Origin: Kumtagia sp052180275
Lineage (GTDB): Bacteria; Pseudomonadota; Alphaproteobacteria; Rhizobiales; Rhizobiaceae
Length of the DNA: 64,000 nt
Reading direction: 5' to 3'
Assembly: GCF_052180275.1 (NCBI RefSeq)
Contig: NZ_CP197465.1
Location: 3,038,001 to 3,102,000 of the forward strand
Shown: positions 36,366 to 45,506 of the stretch, in pieces
How the letters are laid out: each line of letters starts with the position of its first letter
Position numbering within the stretch: the stretch's first letter is position 1
Program-made: the position numbers and the translations under genes
Notes under the pieces: model-generated
What the model saw: the letters and a program-made list of their open reading frames with translations, nothing else
What the model was told of the DNA's origin: nothing
Database searches by the model: none

Positions 36366-36761
36366 TCATTCGGGTTGATCCTCGATCCAGTCCCAGGCAC
36401 CATCTTCGTCCTCTGACAGAAATTCCCTGAATTCGACCGGCTTGGTATCAAGGAAGATGCCGTGCGTCGCGGCCAAGCCGGCGCGGTTGCCCACCACCGC
36501 GCAGCGCCGGACATGGCGGAAAGCGAGCGCCTTGCCCTGCTTCATTGTGTCCGGCGAGACCTCCCGCCAGTCGAAGCCCTCGTTATCGACGACCCGCAGC
36601 AATACGTCGACGCGCGGGTCGATGGCGCAGGCAGCCTCCAATAGGCCGAACAGGTTTTCAATATCGGCGGAAGAGACGTGCCCGACGACATCGAAGGCGT
36701 GCAAGTCGCGGCGGCCGGTGTCGATGCGGCGGACTGCCGGAACGGATTCGAGCATGTTCAT
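36366..36761 (-). CDS. SpoIIAA-like (STAS-related) protein
   Basis: 131 residues, no signal or membrane segment. Sequence and length fit the SpoIIAA-like/DUF3478 family (VLLRVVDNEGFDWREVSP), a small STAS/SEC14-like fold. Function not established. It converges on the helicase gene, whose stop is three bases away. Confidence 0.7.
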   Translation of the reverse strand: MNMLESVPAVRRIDTGRRDLHAFDVVGHVSSADIENLFGLLEAACAIDPRVDVLLRVVDNEGFDWREVSPDTMKQGKALAFRHVRRCAVVGNRAGLAATHGIFLDTKPVEFREFLSEDEDGAWDWIEDQPE

Positions 36762-36867
36762 CGGGTCCCTCCATGATGGTGTTGGAATGTCTGGAACACA
36801 ATAATCCGCTTTCTGTTCCCGTCAGCAGGGCTATACCGGTCACGGACCGACCTTTTGAGAGACGACG

Positions 36868-37608
36868 ATGCCTGCCAGACTTTCCGTGAACCTCAATGCC
36901 ATCGCCATGCTGCGCAACCGGCGCGATCTGCCATGGCCAAGCGTGACAGGCCTGGGGCGGATCGCTCTTGCCGCTGGAGCACACGGCTTGACAGTGCATC
37001 CGCGGCCCGACCAGCGGCATGTGCGCTTCACCGACCTGCCGGAAATTCGCGCGCTGATCGACGACGAATTCCCGAAGGCCGAGTTCAACATCGAGGGTTA
37101 TCCCGCCGGGGAGTTCCTTGAACTGGTCGAGCGGGCGGAACCGGAGCAGGTGACTTTAGTACCGGACGATCCGTCGCAGGCGACCTCCGACCATGGTTGG
37201 GATTTTGCCGGACAGGCGGATTTTCTGCGCCCGATCGTGCTCAGGTTTAAGAAGAGTGGGTTGCGGGTATCGCTTTTCGCCGACCCCGATCCGAAAGGGC
37301 TTGAGATCGCGCGCGAGCTTGGCGCGGACCGCGTCGAATTCTACACCGGGCCGTACGGAAGCTGCCATTCCGATTCCGCAAAAGCTGCCAACGAGCTGGA
37401 AAGATTGGGAAAAGCAGCCGATGCCGCGCTGGCTCTCGGGCTGCAGGTGAATGTCGGTCACGACCTGACGGTCGCCAACCTGCCAGCGCTGATGAGACGC
37501 ATCCCGCGGGCGGCAGAGGCCTCCATCGGCCACGCGGTCACTGCGGACGCGCTGGAATTCGGCATGCGCGAAACCGTCCGGCGTTTCCTTGCGGCCTGCG
37601 GCTGGTAG
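36868..37608 (+). CDS. pdxJ: Pyridoxine 5'-phosphate synthase
   Basis: 246 residues, full length TIM barrel. It condenses 1-deoxyxylulose-5-phosphate with 3-amino-2-oxopropyl phosphate to make PNP. Visible motifs: LSVNLNAIAMLRN at the start, TVHPRPDQRHV (phosphate site), TLVPDDPSQATSDHGWD, and NVGHDLTVANLP. ATG 36868 follows GAGAGAC. Confidence 0.95.
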   Translation: MPARLSVNLNAIAMLRNRRDLPWPSVTGLGRIALAAGAHGLTVHPRPDQRHVRFTDLPEIRALIDDEFPKAEFNIEGYPAGEFLELVERAEPEQVTLVPDDPSQATSDHGWDFAGQADFLRPIVLRFKKSGLRVSLFADPDPKGLEIARELGADRVEFYTGPYGSCHSDSAKAANELERLGKAADAALALGLQVNVGHDLTVANLPALMRRIPRAAEASIGHAVTADALEFGMRETVRRFLAACGW

Positions 37609-37715
37609 TTTGCCCTATCGGCAATTGGTATTTGTGCGCTATCTCATGCTGGCAGTTGCTATTGCACTGCAGCAGGCGTAGAGCACCGCCCGTTTTGCCG
37701 GAGACGCACATCTAG

Positions 37716-39626
37716 ATGGCCATTGAAGGCTCAGCGGAAGACGAGCGTCCGGCGCCGGTTGCCAGCGATCATTCCCACGATACGCGTGTCCTCATGCTGG
37801 GCGCGCTCGGCGTCGTCTATGGCGACATCGGCACCAGCCCGATCTACGCCTTCCGCGAGGCTTTGGTGGCGTCGGCGAGCGACGGGCTGCCGGTGCGCGA
37901 CAATGTGTTCGGGGTGCTGTCGCTGATCGTCTGGGCGCTGACGATCATCGTCACGGTCAAGTACATCAGCTTCGTGCTTCGGGCCGACAATCGCGGCGAG
38001 GGCGGCACGCTGTCGCTGATGGCGCTGGCGCGTTCGAGCTTTGCCAACCGTTCGCATTTCATCCTGATCATCGGCATCCTCGGCGCGGGGCTGTTCTACG
38101 GCGACGCGGTCATCACGCCCGCGATCTCGGTGCTGTCGGCGGTTGAAGGCATGAGTGTCGTCACGCCGACTTTCGACCCGTTCATCGTGCCGCTGACGCT
38201 GTTCATCCTGGCGGTGCTGTTCTCCGTCCAGCGGTTCGGCACGGGGCGCGTGGCGACGGTGTTCGGGCCGATCACTGCGGTATGGTTCCTGGCGATCGGG
38301 CTGTCAGGTCTCATGCATATCATCCACGACCCGGAAATCCTCTATGCGCTGAATCCGGCGGAAGGCATCCTGTTCCTGATCCGCTCGCCCGACGTTGCCT
38401 TCGTCACCATTGGCGCCATCTTCCTGGCGGTGACCGGTGCCGAGGCGCTTTATGCCGATCTCGGGCATTTCGGACGGCGGCCGATCGTGCTTGCCTGGCT
38501 GGCCATCGTCTTCCCGTGCCTGCTGCTCAATTATTTCGGACAGGGCGCCTTCGTGCTCGCCAAGGGCGGCGGCATCGGCCATCCTTTCTTCGAGATGAAC
38601 GAGGGCTGGACGCTGGTGCCGATGGTGGTGCTGGCCACCGCAGCGACCGTCATCGCCAGTCAGGCGGTGATTTCCGGCGCGTTCTCGCTGACGCGGCAGG
38701 CCGTGCAGCTCAACATTCTGCCGCGCTTCGAAATCCAGCATACGTCGAAAACGCAGTCCGGCCAGATCTACCTGCCGCGTGTCAACCTGCTGCTGGCGCT
38801 GGTGGTGATGATGCTGGTGGTCGGCTTCGGGGAGTCGAGCGAACTCGCTTCCGCCTACGGCATCTCCGTCACCGGCAATATGCTGATGACGACCATCCTG
38901 CTCTACGTCGTGATGACGCGCATCTGGAAATGGAAGCTGATCTGGGCGGTGGCGCTGACCACCGTCTTCGCCATCATCGACGTCGGCTTCTTCGCCTCCA
39001 ACATCGTGAAAGTGTTCGACGGCGGCTGGGCCTCGCTGGCCGTGGCGATCGCGGTGGTGCTGATCATGACGACATGGGTGCGGGGCACGCGGCAGCTCTT
39101 CGAGAAGACCCGCAAGAACGAGATTCCGCTCGACTTCCTTTCCGCCAACATCGCCAAGAAGCCGCCGCATCTGGTTCCCGGCACGGCGGTCTTCCTGACC
39201 AGCGACCCGCAGAGTGCGCCGACGGCCATGATGCACAGCCTCAAGCACTACAAGGTGCTGCACCAGCAGAACGTCATCCTGACGGTGGTCACTGCGCCGC
39301 AACCCGTCGTGCCCGACGAAGAGCGGGTCAGCATGGAGACCGTGAACGAGTTGTTCATGCGCATCTCGCTGACCTTCGGCTACATGGAGCGGCCGAACAT
39401 CCCGAAGGCGTTGGCGATCTGCCGCAAGCAGGGGTGGAAGTTTGACATCATGACGACGTCGTTCTTCCTGTCGCGCCGCTCGCTCAGGCCGTCGCCGAAT
39501 TCCGGCATGCCGGCCTGGCAGGACAAGCTGTTCATCGGGCTTGCGCGCACGGCCGCCGACGCCACCGAATATTTCCAGATTCCCACCGGCCGGGTGGTCG
39601 AGATCGGCACGCAGGTGGCGATCTGA
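37716..39626 (+). CDS. kup: Low-affinity potassium uptake protein Kup
   Basis: 636 residues, twelve membrane segments in the first 430 and a soluble C-terminal domain. The start of TM1 is GVVYGDIGTSPIYAFREA, the Kup signature; GDAVITPAISVLSAVEG and GFGESSELASAYGISVTGNM are further conserved pieces. Proton-coupled K+ import. Single gene ending in a hairpin. Confidence 0.95.
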   Translation: MAIEGSAEDERPAPVASDHSHDTRVLMLGALGVVYGDIGTSPIYAFREALVASASDGLPVRDNVFGVLSLIVWALTIIVTVKYISFVLRADNRGEGGTLSLMALARSSFANRSHFILIIGILGAGLFYGDAVITPAISVLSAVEGMSVVTPTFDPFIVPLTLFILAVLFSVQRFGTGRVATVFGPITAVWFLAIGLSGLMHIIHDPEILYALNPAEGILFLIRSPDVAFVTIGAIFLAVTGAEALYADLGHFGRRPIVLAWLAIVFPCLLLNYFGQGAFVLAKGGGIGHPFFEMNEGWTLVPMVVLATAATVIASQAVISGAFSLTRQAVQLNILPRFEIQHTSKTQSGQIYLPRVNLLLALVVMMLVVGFGESSELASAYGISVTGNMLMTTILLYVVMTRIWKWKLIWAVALTTVFAIIDVGFFASNIVKVFDGGWASLAVAIAVVLIMTTWVRGTRQLFEKTRKNEIPLDFLSANIAKKPPHLVPGTAVFLTSDPQSAPTAMMHSLKHYKVLHQQNVILTVVTAPQPVVPDEERVSMETVNELFMRISLTFGYMERPNIPKALAICRKQGWKFDIMTTSFFLSRRSLRPSPNSGMPAWQDKLFIGLARTAADATEYFQIPTGRVVEIGTQVAI

Positions 39627-39631
39627 TGATA

Positions 39632-39662
39632 GAGCGCGGCAAGATTTAGCCGCGCTCATTCT
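39632..39662 (+). terminator. Stem-loop after kup
   Basis: 9-bp stem GAGCGCGGC (39632-39640) with GCCGCGCTC (39649-39657), eight-base loop, then a broken T tract. Also precedes the end of the convergent SDR gene. Confidence 0.55.
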
Positions 39663-39671
39663 TTCCCAATA

Positions 39672-40466
39672 TCAGGCGATGGTGTCGAGCACGCCGCCGT
39701 CGACCCGCAGCGCCGCGCCGGTGGTCGCCGAAGCCTGCGGCGAACAGACATAGACGACCAGGTTGGCGACCTCGTCGACCGTCGCCATGCGCTGGATGAT
39801 GGATGTCGAGCGCTCGTTCTTGACGAAGGCCGTGCCGGCTTCGGCGATGGTCTGTCCGGCCTTTTCCGCGCCCTCCCGCAGCATCTCCTCGACGCCTTCG
39901 GTGAGCGTCGGGCCGGGAAGCACGGCGTTGACCGTGACGCCCGTGCCGGCGACCCGCTTGGCGAGGCCGCGCGAGATCGCGAGGTTGCCGGTCTTGGTGA
40001 AGCCGTAGTGGATCATGTCGGCGGGGATGTTCAGCCCCGATTCGGAAGAGACGAAGACGACCCGGCCCCAGGCCTTCTCCTGCATGCCCGGCAGATAGGC
40101 GCGCGAGAGGCGCACGCCAGACATGATGTTCACCTCGAAGAAACGCGACCACTCGCTGTCGGGGATTTCGAAAAAATCCTGCGGACCGTAGATGCCGACA
40201 TTGTTGACGAGGATGTCGGCCGAGGGCTCGGCGTTCAGGAGCGCCTCGCAGCCTTCCGCCGTGCCGACATCGGCGGCAAACCCGCGCACCCGCGCTCCGG
40301 GGACGGCTGCGATCAAGGCGGCAACCGCCTTCTCGACGGGGCTGCCGGTGCGGCCGTTGACGACCACCGTCGCTCCGGCCTCGGCCAGGCCCTTGGCGAT
40401 GGCAAAACCAATGCCGGCGGTTGAGCCGGTGACGATGGCGGTCTTGTTGGTCAGGTCGATTTTCAT
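39672..40466 (-). CDS. Short-chain dehydrogenase/reductase
   Basis: 264 residues, classical SDR. NAD(P) motif TGSTAGIG (14-21), NNVG in the central strand, catalytic Ser in FVSSESG and Tyr-Lys as YGFTK. The Arg after the second strand (VNGRT) favours NADPH. Substrate unknown. Follows the SGNH hydrolase on the same strand by 18 bases, so they may be co-transcribed. Confidence 0.9.
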   Translation of the reverse strand: MKIDLTNKTAIVTGSTAGIGFAIAKGLAEAGATVVVNGRTGSPVEKAVAALIAAVPGARVRGFAADVGTAEGCEALLNAEPSADILVNNVGIYGPQDFFEIPDSEWSRFFEVNIMSGVRLSRAYLPGMQEKAWGRVVFVSSESGLNIPADMIHYGFTKTGNLAISRGLAKRVAGTGVTVNAVLPGPTLTEGVEEMLREGAEKAGQTIAEAGTAFVKNERSTSIIQRMATVDEVANLVVYVCSPQASATTGAALRVDGGVLDTIA

Positions 40467-40484
40467 GGTTTTTGTCCTGGAAGG

Positions 40485-41789
40485 TCAGTGTTCGGGAAGC
40501 AGCATATCGATATCCACGGCGTCGGCCATGGTCTTGTAACCGGCGTCGCCGGGATGGAGATGGTCGCCTGAATCGAAGGCGGGAAGCATGCGCTCCGGAT
40601 GGTCGGGGTCGCGTGCGAGAGCGTCGAAGTCGATGACGGCGTCGAATTCTCCGCTCGATCGTATCCACTCGTTGACCTGCTGGCGCAGGGCGTCCTTCGC
40701 CGGCGTGTAGTAGCCCTCGATCGGCGAGCCATCGAGCGCGCCTTCGAAGGGCGTCAGCGTCGCGCCGATGATGCGGATACCGCGCAGGCGGGCGCGGAGG
40801 ATCAGTTGGCGATAGGCTTCGACCAGCGCCTCCGCCGTTGGCGATTGCCTGTCCGGCTCGAAGGATGAGCCCGGCCAACTGATGTCGTTGATGCCGATCA
40901 GCACGACAACCGTTTTGACGTGCGGCTCGCTGAGTACGTCGCGGTCGAAGCGGGCGAGGGCGTTGACGCCCATCTTGTCGGTCAGCAGGCGCGCACCGGA
41001 AATTCCGGCGTTGAGCACCGCCACGTTCTTCGGCGCCAGCCTTTCGGCGAGATAGTCCGGCCAGCGGCGGTTGGCGTCCGGCGTACCCGCCGCGCCATCG
41101 GAAATCGAATCGCCGAGAATGACGACCGCGCCCTTATGTGCTGGCGCATCGACCAGGATGCCGCTGAGCAGGATTCGGGCGGAAGTCGTGTCGTTGGTCA
41201 ATAGATTGCTCGTCGCCGTCTGATTGCCGTCCGCGATGTAGGAGGTCTGGAGCGCATCCCAGTGGAAGGTGTTCGGCGAGGTCTCCTCGGGCAGGAACAG
41301 CGAGATCGACAGGCTGGCGAGCGGCTGCACCGGGAGATCGATCGGGTCGCTGATGATGGGCGCGCCCGGCGGAATGGTTGCGCTTGTCCGGCCGCCGAAG
41401 GTGACGGCCCGGTCCGAGGCTTCGAGGGTCGCAGCGCCCGTGCCGGCCAGCGCCACACGCGCCTCGCCGATCACGACGGGGCTTGCGCCGAACGCGTTCG
41501 ACAACACGATGCGTACCCGGTTGCCGCCCACGCTGATACGGGCGGACTGCCGGAACGTCTTGTCGCGCAGCGTTTCCGGAATGTTGGTCGGAAACAGGAA
41601 GCCGGGCGCCCAAATGGGTTGTGGGCTGGCCGACCATGTGCCGATCCAGTTGCCTGCCTCCTGGGCGCGGGCCGGAACCACTGGGGTCGCGCCGGCGACC
41701 GCCAGAAGCGCCACCAGCGGCACGACAAGCGAGGATTTCAGGCTGGCGGCGGGGCGACCGAGTTCCTCCGGTTCGAGTTGGTTCAGCAT
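40485..41789 (-). CDS. Secreted SGNH/GDSL hydrolase
   Basis: 434 residues from ATG 41789, chosen for GGGAGAGG nine bases upstream. Signal peptide about 18-43 ending PARAQ. After a beta-sandwich-like N-terminal region, the hydrolase has block I ILGDSISDG, block III GIND and the C-terminal DHLHPGDAG with catalytic Asp/His. Probable extracellular esterase or lipase. Confidence 0.86.
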   Translation of the reverse strand: MLNQLEPEELGRPAASLKSSLVVPLVALLAVAGATPVVPARAQEAGNWIGTWSASPQPIWAPGFLFPTNIPETLRDKTFRQSARISVGGNRVRIVLSNAFGASPVVIGEARVALAGTGAATLEASDRAVTFGGRTSATIPPGAPIISDPIDLPVQPLASLSISLFLPEETSPNTFHWDALQTSYIADGNQTATSNLLTNDTTSARILLSGILVDAPAHKGAVVILGDSISDGAAGTPDANRRWPDYLAERLAPKNVAVLNAGISGARLLTDKMGVNALARFDRDVLSEPHVKTVVVLIGINDISWPGSSFEPDRQSPTAEALVEAYRQLILRARLRGIRIIGATLTPFEGALDGSPIEGYYTPAKDALRQQVNEWIRSSGEFDAVIDFDALARDPDHPERMLPAFDSGDHLHPGDAGYKTMADAVDIDMLLPEH

Positions 41790-41830
41790 TTTGTCGACCT
41801 CTCCCAATTGTGTTCAAATCGAACGGGGTT

Positions 41831-43027
41831 TCAGCAGTCGGCACCTTCCGCCGTCGCCGCAGCGAGGTGGGGACGCTGGGCGCCGGCGTCGAGGCGCAGG
41901 TTGAGGATGGCAACCGCGAGCGCTGCGAACGGCACGATGCCGGCCACCCAGGTGACGGCGCCGAGGCCGGGGCCATGGTCGATGACCGCGCCGCCCAGCC
42001 ATGCACCGATGGCGTTGCCGAGGTTGAAGGCGGCGATGTTGAAGCTGGAGGCCAGGCCCTGGCCGGCGCCGTCGGCCTTTTCGAGCAGCCACATCTGCAG
42101 CGGCGGAACGGTGGCGAAGGCGGCCGCACCGAACAAGCCGACCGCGACGACTGCCGCCACCTGCTGGTGGATGGCGAAGGTCATGGCGAACAGCACCACG
42201 GCCAGCGCCGCCAGAGTGACGAGCATGGTCGGCACCAGCCAGCGGTCGGCGAAGCGGCCGCCGATCAGGTTTCCGGCAACCAGCCCCGCGCCGAAAACCA
42301 GCAGGATCGGCGACACCGCGGCCGCGGGGAAACCGGTAACCTCGGTCAGGATCGGCGCGATGTAGGTGAACGCGGCGAACACGCCGACCCAGGAGAGCAC
42401 CGTCGTCAGCAGGCCGAGCAGTACCGGTCGGCGTATCAGCACGGCAAGCGCGCTGCCGGAGGCCTCTTCCTTCGTTCCCGGTTCGTCGCGCGGCACGAGC
42501 AGCGCGATAACCGCGAAGGCGGCGACGCCGACCAGCGTCACGGCCCAGAAGGTCGAGCGCCAGCCATAGGCCTGGCCGAGCCAGGTTCCGAAGGGAACGC
42601 CGAGGATATTGGCAACCGTCAGCCCGGTGAACATGATGGCGATGGCCGAGGCCTTGCGATTCGGCGCGACGAGACCGGTGGCGACCACAGAGCCGACGCC
42701 GAAGAATGAGGCGTGGGCGAAGGCCGTCAGCACGCGCGCCGCCATAAGCGTCCAGTAATCGGGCGCCAGCGCACAGGCGAGGTTGCCGACGGTGAAGACC
42801 ACCATCAGCCCCATCAGCAAGGTCTTCTTCGACCAGCGGCCGGCTATCATACCCAACAGCGGCGCGCCGACGACGACGCCCAGCGCGTAGCCGGAAATCA
42901 GCAGGCCGGCCGCCGAGATCGACACGCTGAGATCGGCGCCGACTTCGAGCAGCAGGCCCATGATGACGAATTCGGTGACGCCGATGCCGAAGGCGCCGGC
43001 GGTGAGGGCATAAAGGGCTAGAGGCAC
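41831..43027 (-). CDS. MFS transporter, AraJ/sugar-efflux-like
   Basis: 398 residues, twelve membrane segments. GTG start at 43027 (GGAAAGG upstream). Motifs GIGVTEFVIMGLL and GYALGVVVGAPLLGMIAGRW match the DHA1 sugar efflux/AraJ branch. Divergent from a LysR gene, the likely regulator. Confidence 0.88.
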   Translation of the reverse strand: MPLALYALTAGAFGIGVTEFVIMGLLLEVGADLSVSISAAGLLISGYALGVVVGAPLLGMIAGRWSKKTLLMGLMVVFTVGNLACALAPDYWTLMAARVLTAFAHASFFGVGSVVATGLVAPNRKASAIAIMFTGLTVANILGVPFGTWLGQAYGWRSTFWAVTLVGVAAFAVIALLVPRDEPGTKEEASGSALAVLIRRPVLLGLLTTVLSWVGVFAAFTYIAPILTEVTGFPAAAVSPILLVFGAGLVAGNLIGGRFADRWLVPTMLVTLAALAVVLFAMTFAIHQQVAAVVAVGLFGAAAFATVPPLQMWLLEKADGAGQGLASSFNIAAFNLGNAIGAWLGGAVIDHGPGLGAVTWVAGIVPFAALAVAILNLRLDAGAQRPHLAAATAEGADC

Positions 43028-43130
43028 GGTGCGGCCTTTCCGTGAAAGCTGTCTTGTGCCTCAAGATGGACATGCCGCTGTCGGTGAACTAGCCTGCCTG
43101 AAGGCATAGAACCTGTGAGTTGAAGTCATC

Positions 43131-44036
43131 ATGGCGCGGCTCGACGTTAACCGGTCCGGCGAGATGGAAGTCTTTTCACGCGTAGTCGAACTCGGCGGCT
43201 TTTCCGCCGCAGCGCGCGACTTCCGCATGACGCCGTCGGCGGTCAGCAAGCTCGTCGCCCGACTGGAGCGGCGGCTCGGCGTGCGACTGATCAACCGCTC
43301 GACCCGAAAGCTGCAACTGACGCCGGAGGGCGTCGCTTTTCACGATCGCTGCGTCCGCATCCTCGGCGACATGGATACGGCCGAGCGCGAAGCGGCGACG
43401 GGGGCGACGCCGCGCGGGCGATTGCGGATCAACTGCAACATCCCGTTCGGGCTGCATTATCTGCTGCCGCTGGTGCCGGACTTTCTTGCCCGGCACCCTG
43501 GCGTGACGGTCGATGTGGTGCTGACCGACGCCGTGGTCGACCTGCTGGAGGAACGGGCCGATGTGGCGATCCGTGTCGGGCCGCTCCGGGAATCCCGGCT
43601 GTTAGCGCGCAAGCTCGGCGAGTCCCGCAATCTGGTCGTCGCCTCGCCGGACTATCTGCGGCGGCATGGAGAGCCAAGGTCGCCTGCAGACCTCGCAAAC
43701 CACAACCGGCTCGGCTTCTGCTTCACAAGGCTGATCGAAGGCTGGCCTTTCGCCGACGAGGGCGGGCAGGTGACCTATGTGCCGCCGATCGGCAACGCGC
43801 TTGTCAGCGACGGCGAGGCGTTGCGCGGGCTGGCGCTGGCGGGGCTGGGCATCGCCCGGATGGGAGAATTCCACATCCGGCACGATATCGAGGCGGGCCG
43901 GCTCGTTCCGATGCTGGAAAAGTTCAATCCCGGCGACACCGATCCGCTTCACGCGATCTTCGTCGGGCCGGGCGGGCATCTGCCCGCCCGGGTTCGAGCG
44001 TTTCTGGATTTCCTGGTGGAGAGGGCGCGGTTTTAG
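43131..44036 (+). CDS. LysR family transcriptional regulator
   Basis: 301 residues. N-terminal winged helix-turn-helix (FSRVVELGGFSAAARDFRM then VSKLVARLERRLGVRLINRS) and a substrate-binding domain of the periplasmic-binding type. Divergent from the MFS gene; the 103-base gap would hold its operator, but no clear T-N11-A palindrome stands out. Confidence 0.92.
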   Translation: MARLDVNRSGEMEVFSRVVELGGFSAAARDFRMTPSAVSKLVARLERRLGVRLINRSTRKLQLTPEGVAFHDRCVRILGDMDTAEREAATGATPRGRLRINCNIPFGLHYLLPLVPDFLARHPGVTVDVVLTDAVVDLLEERADVAIRVGPLRESRLLARKLGESRNLVVASPDYLRRHGEPRSPADLANHNRLGFCFTRLIEGWPFADEGGQVTYVPPIGNALVSDGEALRGLALAGLGIARMGEFHIRHDIEAGRLVPMLEKFNPGDTDPLHAIFVGPGGHLPARVRAFLDFLVERARF

Positions 44037-44060
44037 GCGGCCGGCCTGATTGGCTCGCGA

Positions 44061-44945
44061 TCAGCCGGCAAGCGCCGCCTTGTTCTCCTCGATGAAGATT
44101 TTCAGCGGCTTCGACTTGCGGCCGGACAGCGTTTCCACGTCGCCGGTGACGGCCGCGAGGTCGCCGGCGCGAGCGGCCGTGTCGAACGAGACGATGGTAG
44201 GGATGATCGCCTCGGGCAGACCCGCCGCCTTCATGCCGCCCGCCAACTGCTCGTCGGTCAGGTTGACGACCTGCAACGGCTTGCCGACGGCAGCACTTGC
44301 CAGTTTCGCGACCTCTTCATTGTCGAAGGTCTCCGCGCCGGTCAGCGTATAAATGGTGCTTGCGGCGGGCCAGTTCACCAGCGCGCCGGCGATTGCCGCC
44401 GCGATGTCGTCGCGCGCGACGTAGGCCGTGCGCCCGCCACTGGCGGATGTGTACCACTGGCCGCTGGCGAAGGCGTGCGGCAGCGCCATGAACAGGTTCT
44501 CCTGATACCAGTTGTTGCGGAAGATGAGATAGGGGAGGCCGGTCGCCTTCACCGCCTTCTCGGTGTTCAGATGGTCCGGCGCGAAGCTGACCTTCGAGGT
44601 TTCCGGCACCGGCAGCGAGGTGTAGGCGAGGCGCTTCGTGCCGGCCTCGGCGGCCGCCTCCACCGCAGTAAGGTGCTGCCGCTGGCGGGTGCCGGCGCCG
44701 TCAAGCGCGTCGGTCGAAACGATGAGGATGGTGTCCGCGCCGGCAAACGCCTTGACCAGCCCGGCCTTGTCGTCGAAATCCGCAGCGCGGACGGTGACGC
44801 CCTTGGCGGCGAGGTCGGCAAGCTTGTCCGGGTTGCGGCTGCCCACAATGAGTTTTGACGGCGCGACGCCGCGCTCCAGCAGGTGGTGGATGATGCGGCC
44901 GCCGAGATGGCCGGAAGCGCCGGTGACGAAGATCGTGTCGGTCAT
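44061..44945 (-). CDS. qorB: NAD(P)H:quinone oxidoreductase, QorB/NmrA-like
   Basis: 294 residues, atypical SDR. NADPH motif TGASGHLG (8-15), SNPD-type loop GSRNPDKL. Order of residues and length match E. coli YtfG/QorB, a quinone reductase. It is divergent from an HxlR regulator exactly as ytfG is from ytfH, which supports the call; the alternative is a NmrA-type sensor. Confidence 0.78.
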   Translation of the reverse strand: MTDTIFVTGASGHLGGRIIHHLLERGVAPSKLIVGSRNPDKLADLAAKGVTVRAADFDDKAGLVKAFAGADTILIVSTDALDGAGTRQRQHLTAVEAAAEAGTKRLAYTSLPVPETSKVSFAPDHLNTEKAVKATGLPYLIFRNNWYQENLFMALPHAFASGQWYTSASGGRTAYVARDDIAAAIAGALVNWPAASTIYTLTGAETFDNEEVAKLASAAVGKPLQVVNLTDEQLAGGMKAAGLPEAIIPTIVSFDTAARAGDLAAVTGDVETLSGRKSKPLKIFIEENKAALAG

Positions 44946-44991
44946 GGTGTGTCGCTGCCTCGATTGATGGTCTCTTTTTGAGAGCAGCACT

Positions 44992-45032
44992 AAATTAGGA
45001 TTTGACCGAAAACTGTAAAGAAGGCAGTTTTC
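44992..45032 (-). promoter_or_regulatory. qorB promoter with HxlR operator
   Basis: On the minus strand TTTACA (complement of 45014-45019), 16-base spacer, TAATTT (complement of 44992-44997). A perfect 8-bp inverted repeat GAAAACTG (45008-45015) and CAGTTTTC (45025-45032), nine bases apart, overlaps the -35 box and fits an HxlR dimer. Confidence 0.7.
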
Positions 45033-45062
45033 TGGGAGGTAGGCACATTCAGGGAACCACCG

Positions 45063-45473
45063 ATGGACGCAAGGCCGGCGAACCTGCGGACGAAGCTTGA
45101 AATCTACAGGGCGGACAGTGGCGACGCCGGGCTGGCGAATTGTCCGATCCGCGACGTGATCCAGACGATCAGCGGGCGCTGGAGCTCGCTGCTTATGATG
45201 GCGCTGGCCGAAAAGCCCTATCGCTTCGGCGAGTTGCGCCGCCTGGTGCCCGACATTTCCCAGCGCATGCTGACACAGACGCTGCACGACCTTCAACGCG
45301 ACGGCTATGTGAATCGCGAGGTCTTTCCGACCAAGCCGCCGGGCGTCGAATACAGCCTGACCGATCTTGGCCGCTCGATGTTCGAGCCGCTGCACATGCT
45401 GCTGCAATGGGCGGAGATGAATCATCGCGCGGTGAGAGAGGCGCGTTCCGCATTCGATGCCGACGGCAACTGA
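45063..45473 (+). CDS. HxlR family regulator
   Basis: 136 residues. HxlR winged helix: CPIRDVIQTISGRWSSLLMM with the family Cys at 27, RFGELRRLVPDISQRMLTQTLHDLQRDGYV. In QorR/YtfH-type members this Cys senses oxidants or electrophiles. Likely represses qorB through the inverted repeat at 45008-45032. Confidence 0.9.
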   Translation: MDARPANLRTKLEIYRADSGDAGLANCPIRDVIQTISGRWSSLLMMALAEKPYRFGELRRLVPDISQRMLTQTLHDLQRDGYVNREVFPTKPPGVEYSLTDLGRSMFEPLHMLLQWAEMNHRAVREARSAFDADGN

Positions 45474-45506
45474 TCGGCGATTGAAGGCGATGCTTCGTGA
45501 CGCCGC

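Noticed and set aside
36793..36819. GGAACA/TGTTCC inverted repeat before pdxJ as an SOS site
   Set aside because: It is an inverted repeat with a 15-base gap, not the GTTC-N7-GTTC direct repeat.
44041..44068. Imperfect hairpin between LysR and qorB as a terminator
   Set aside because: It has a bulge, overlaps the qorB stop and lacks a T tract.
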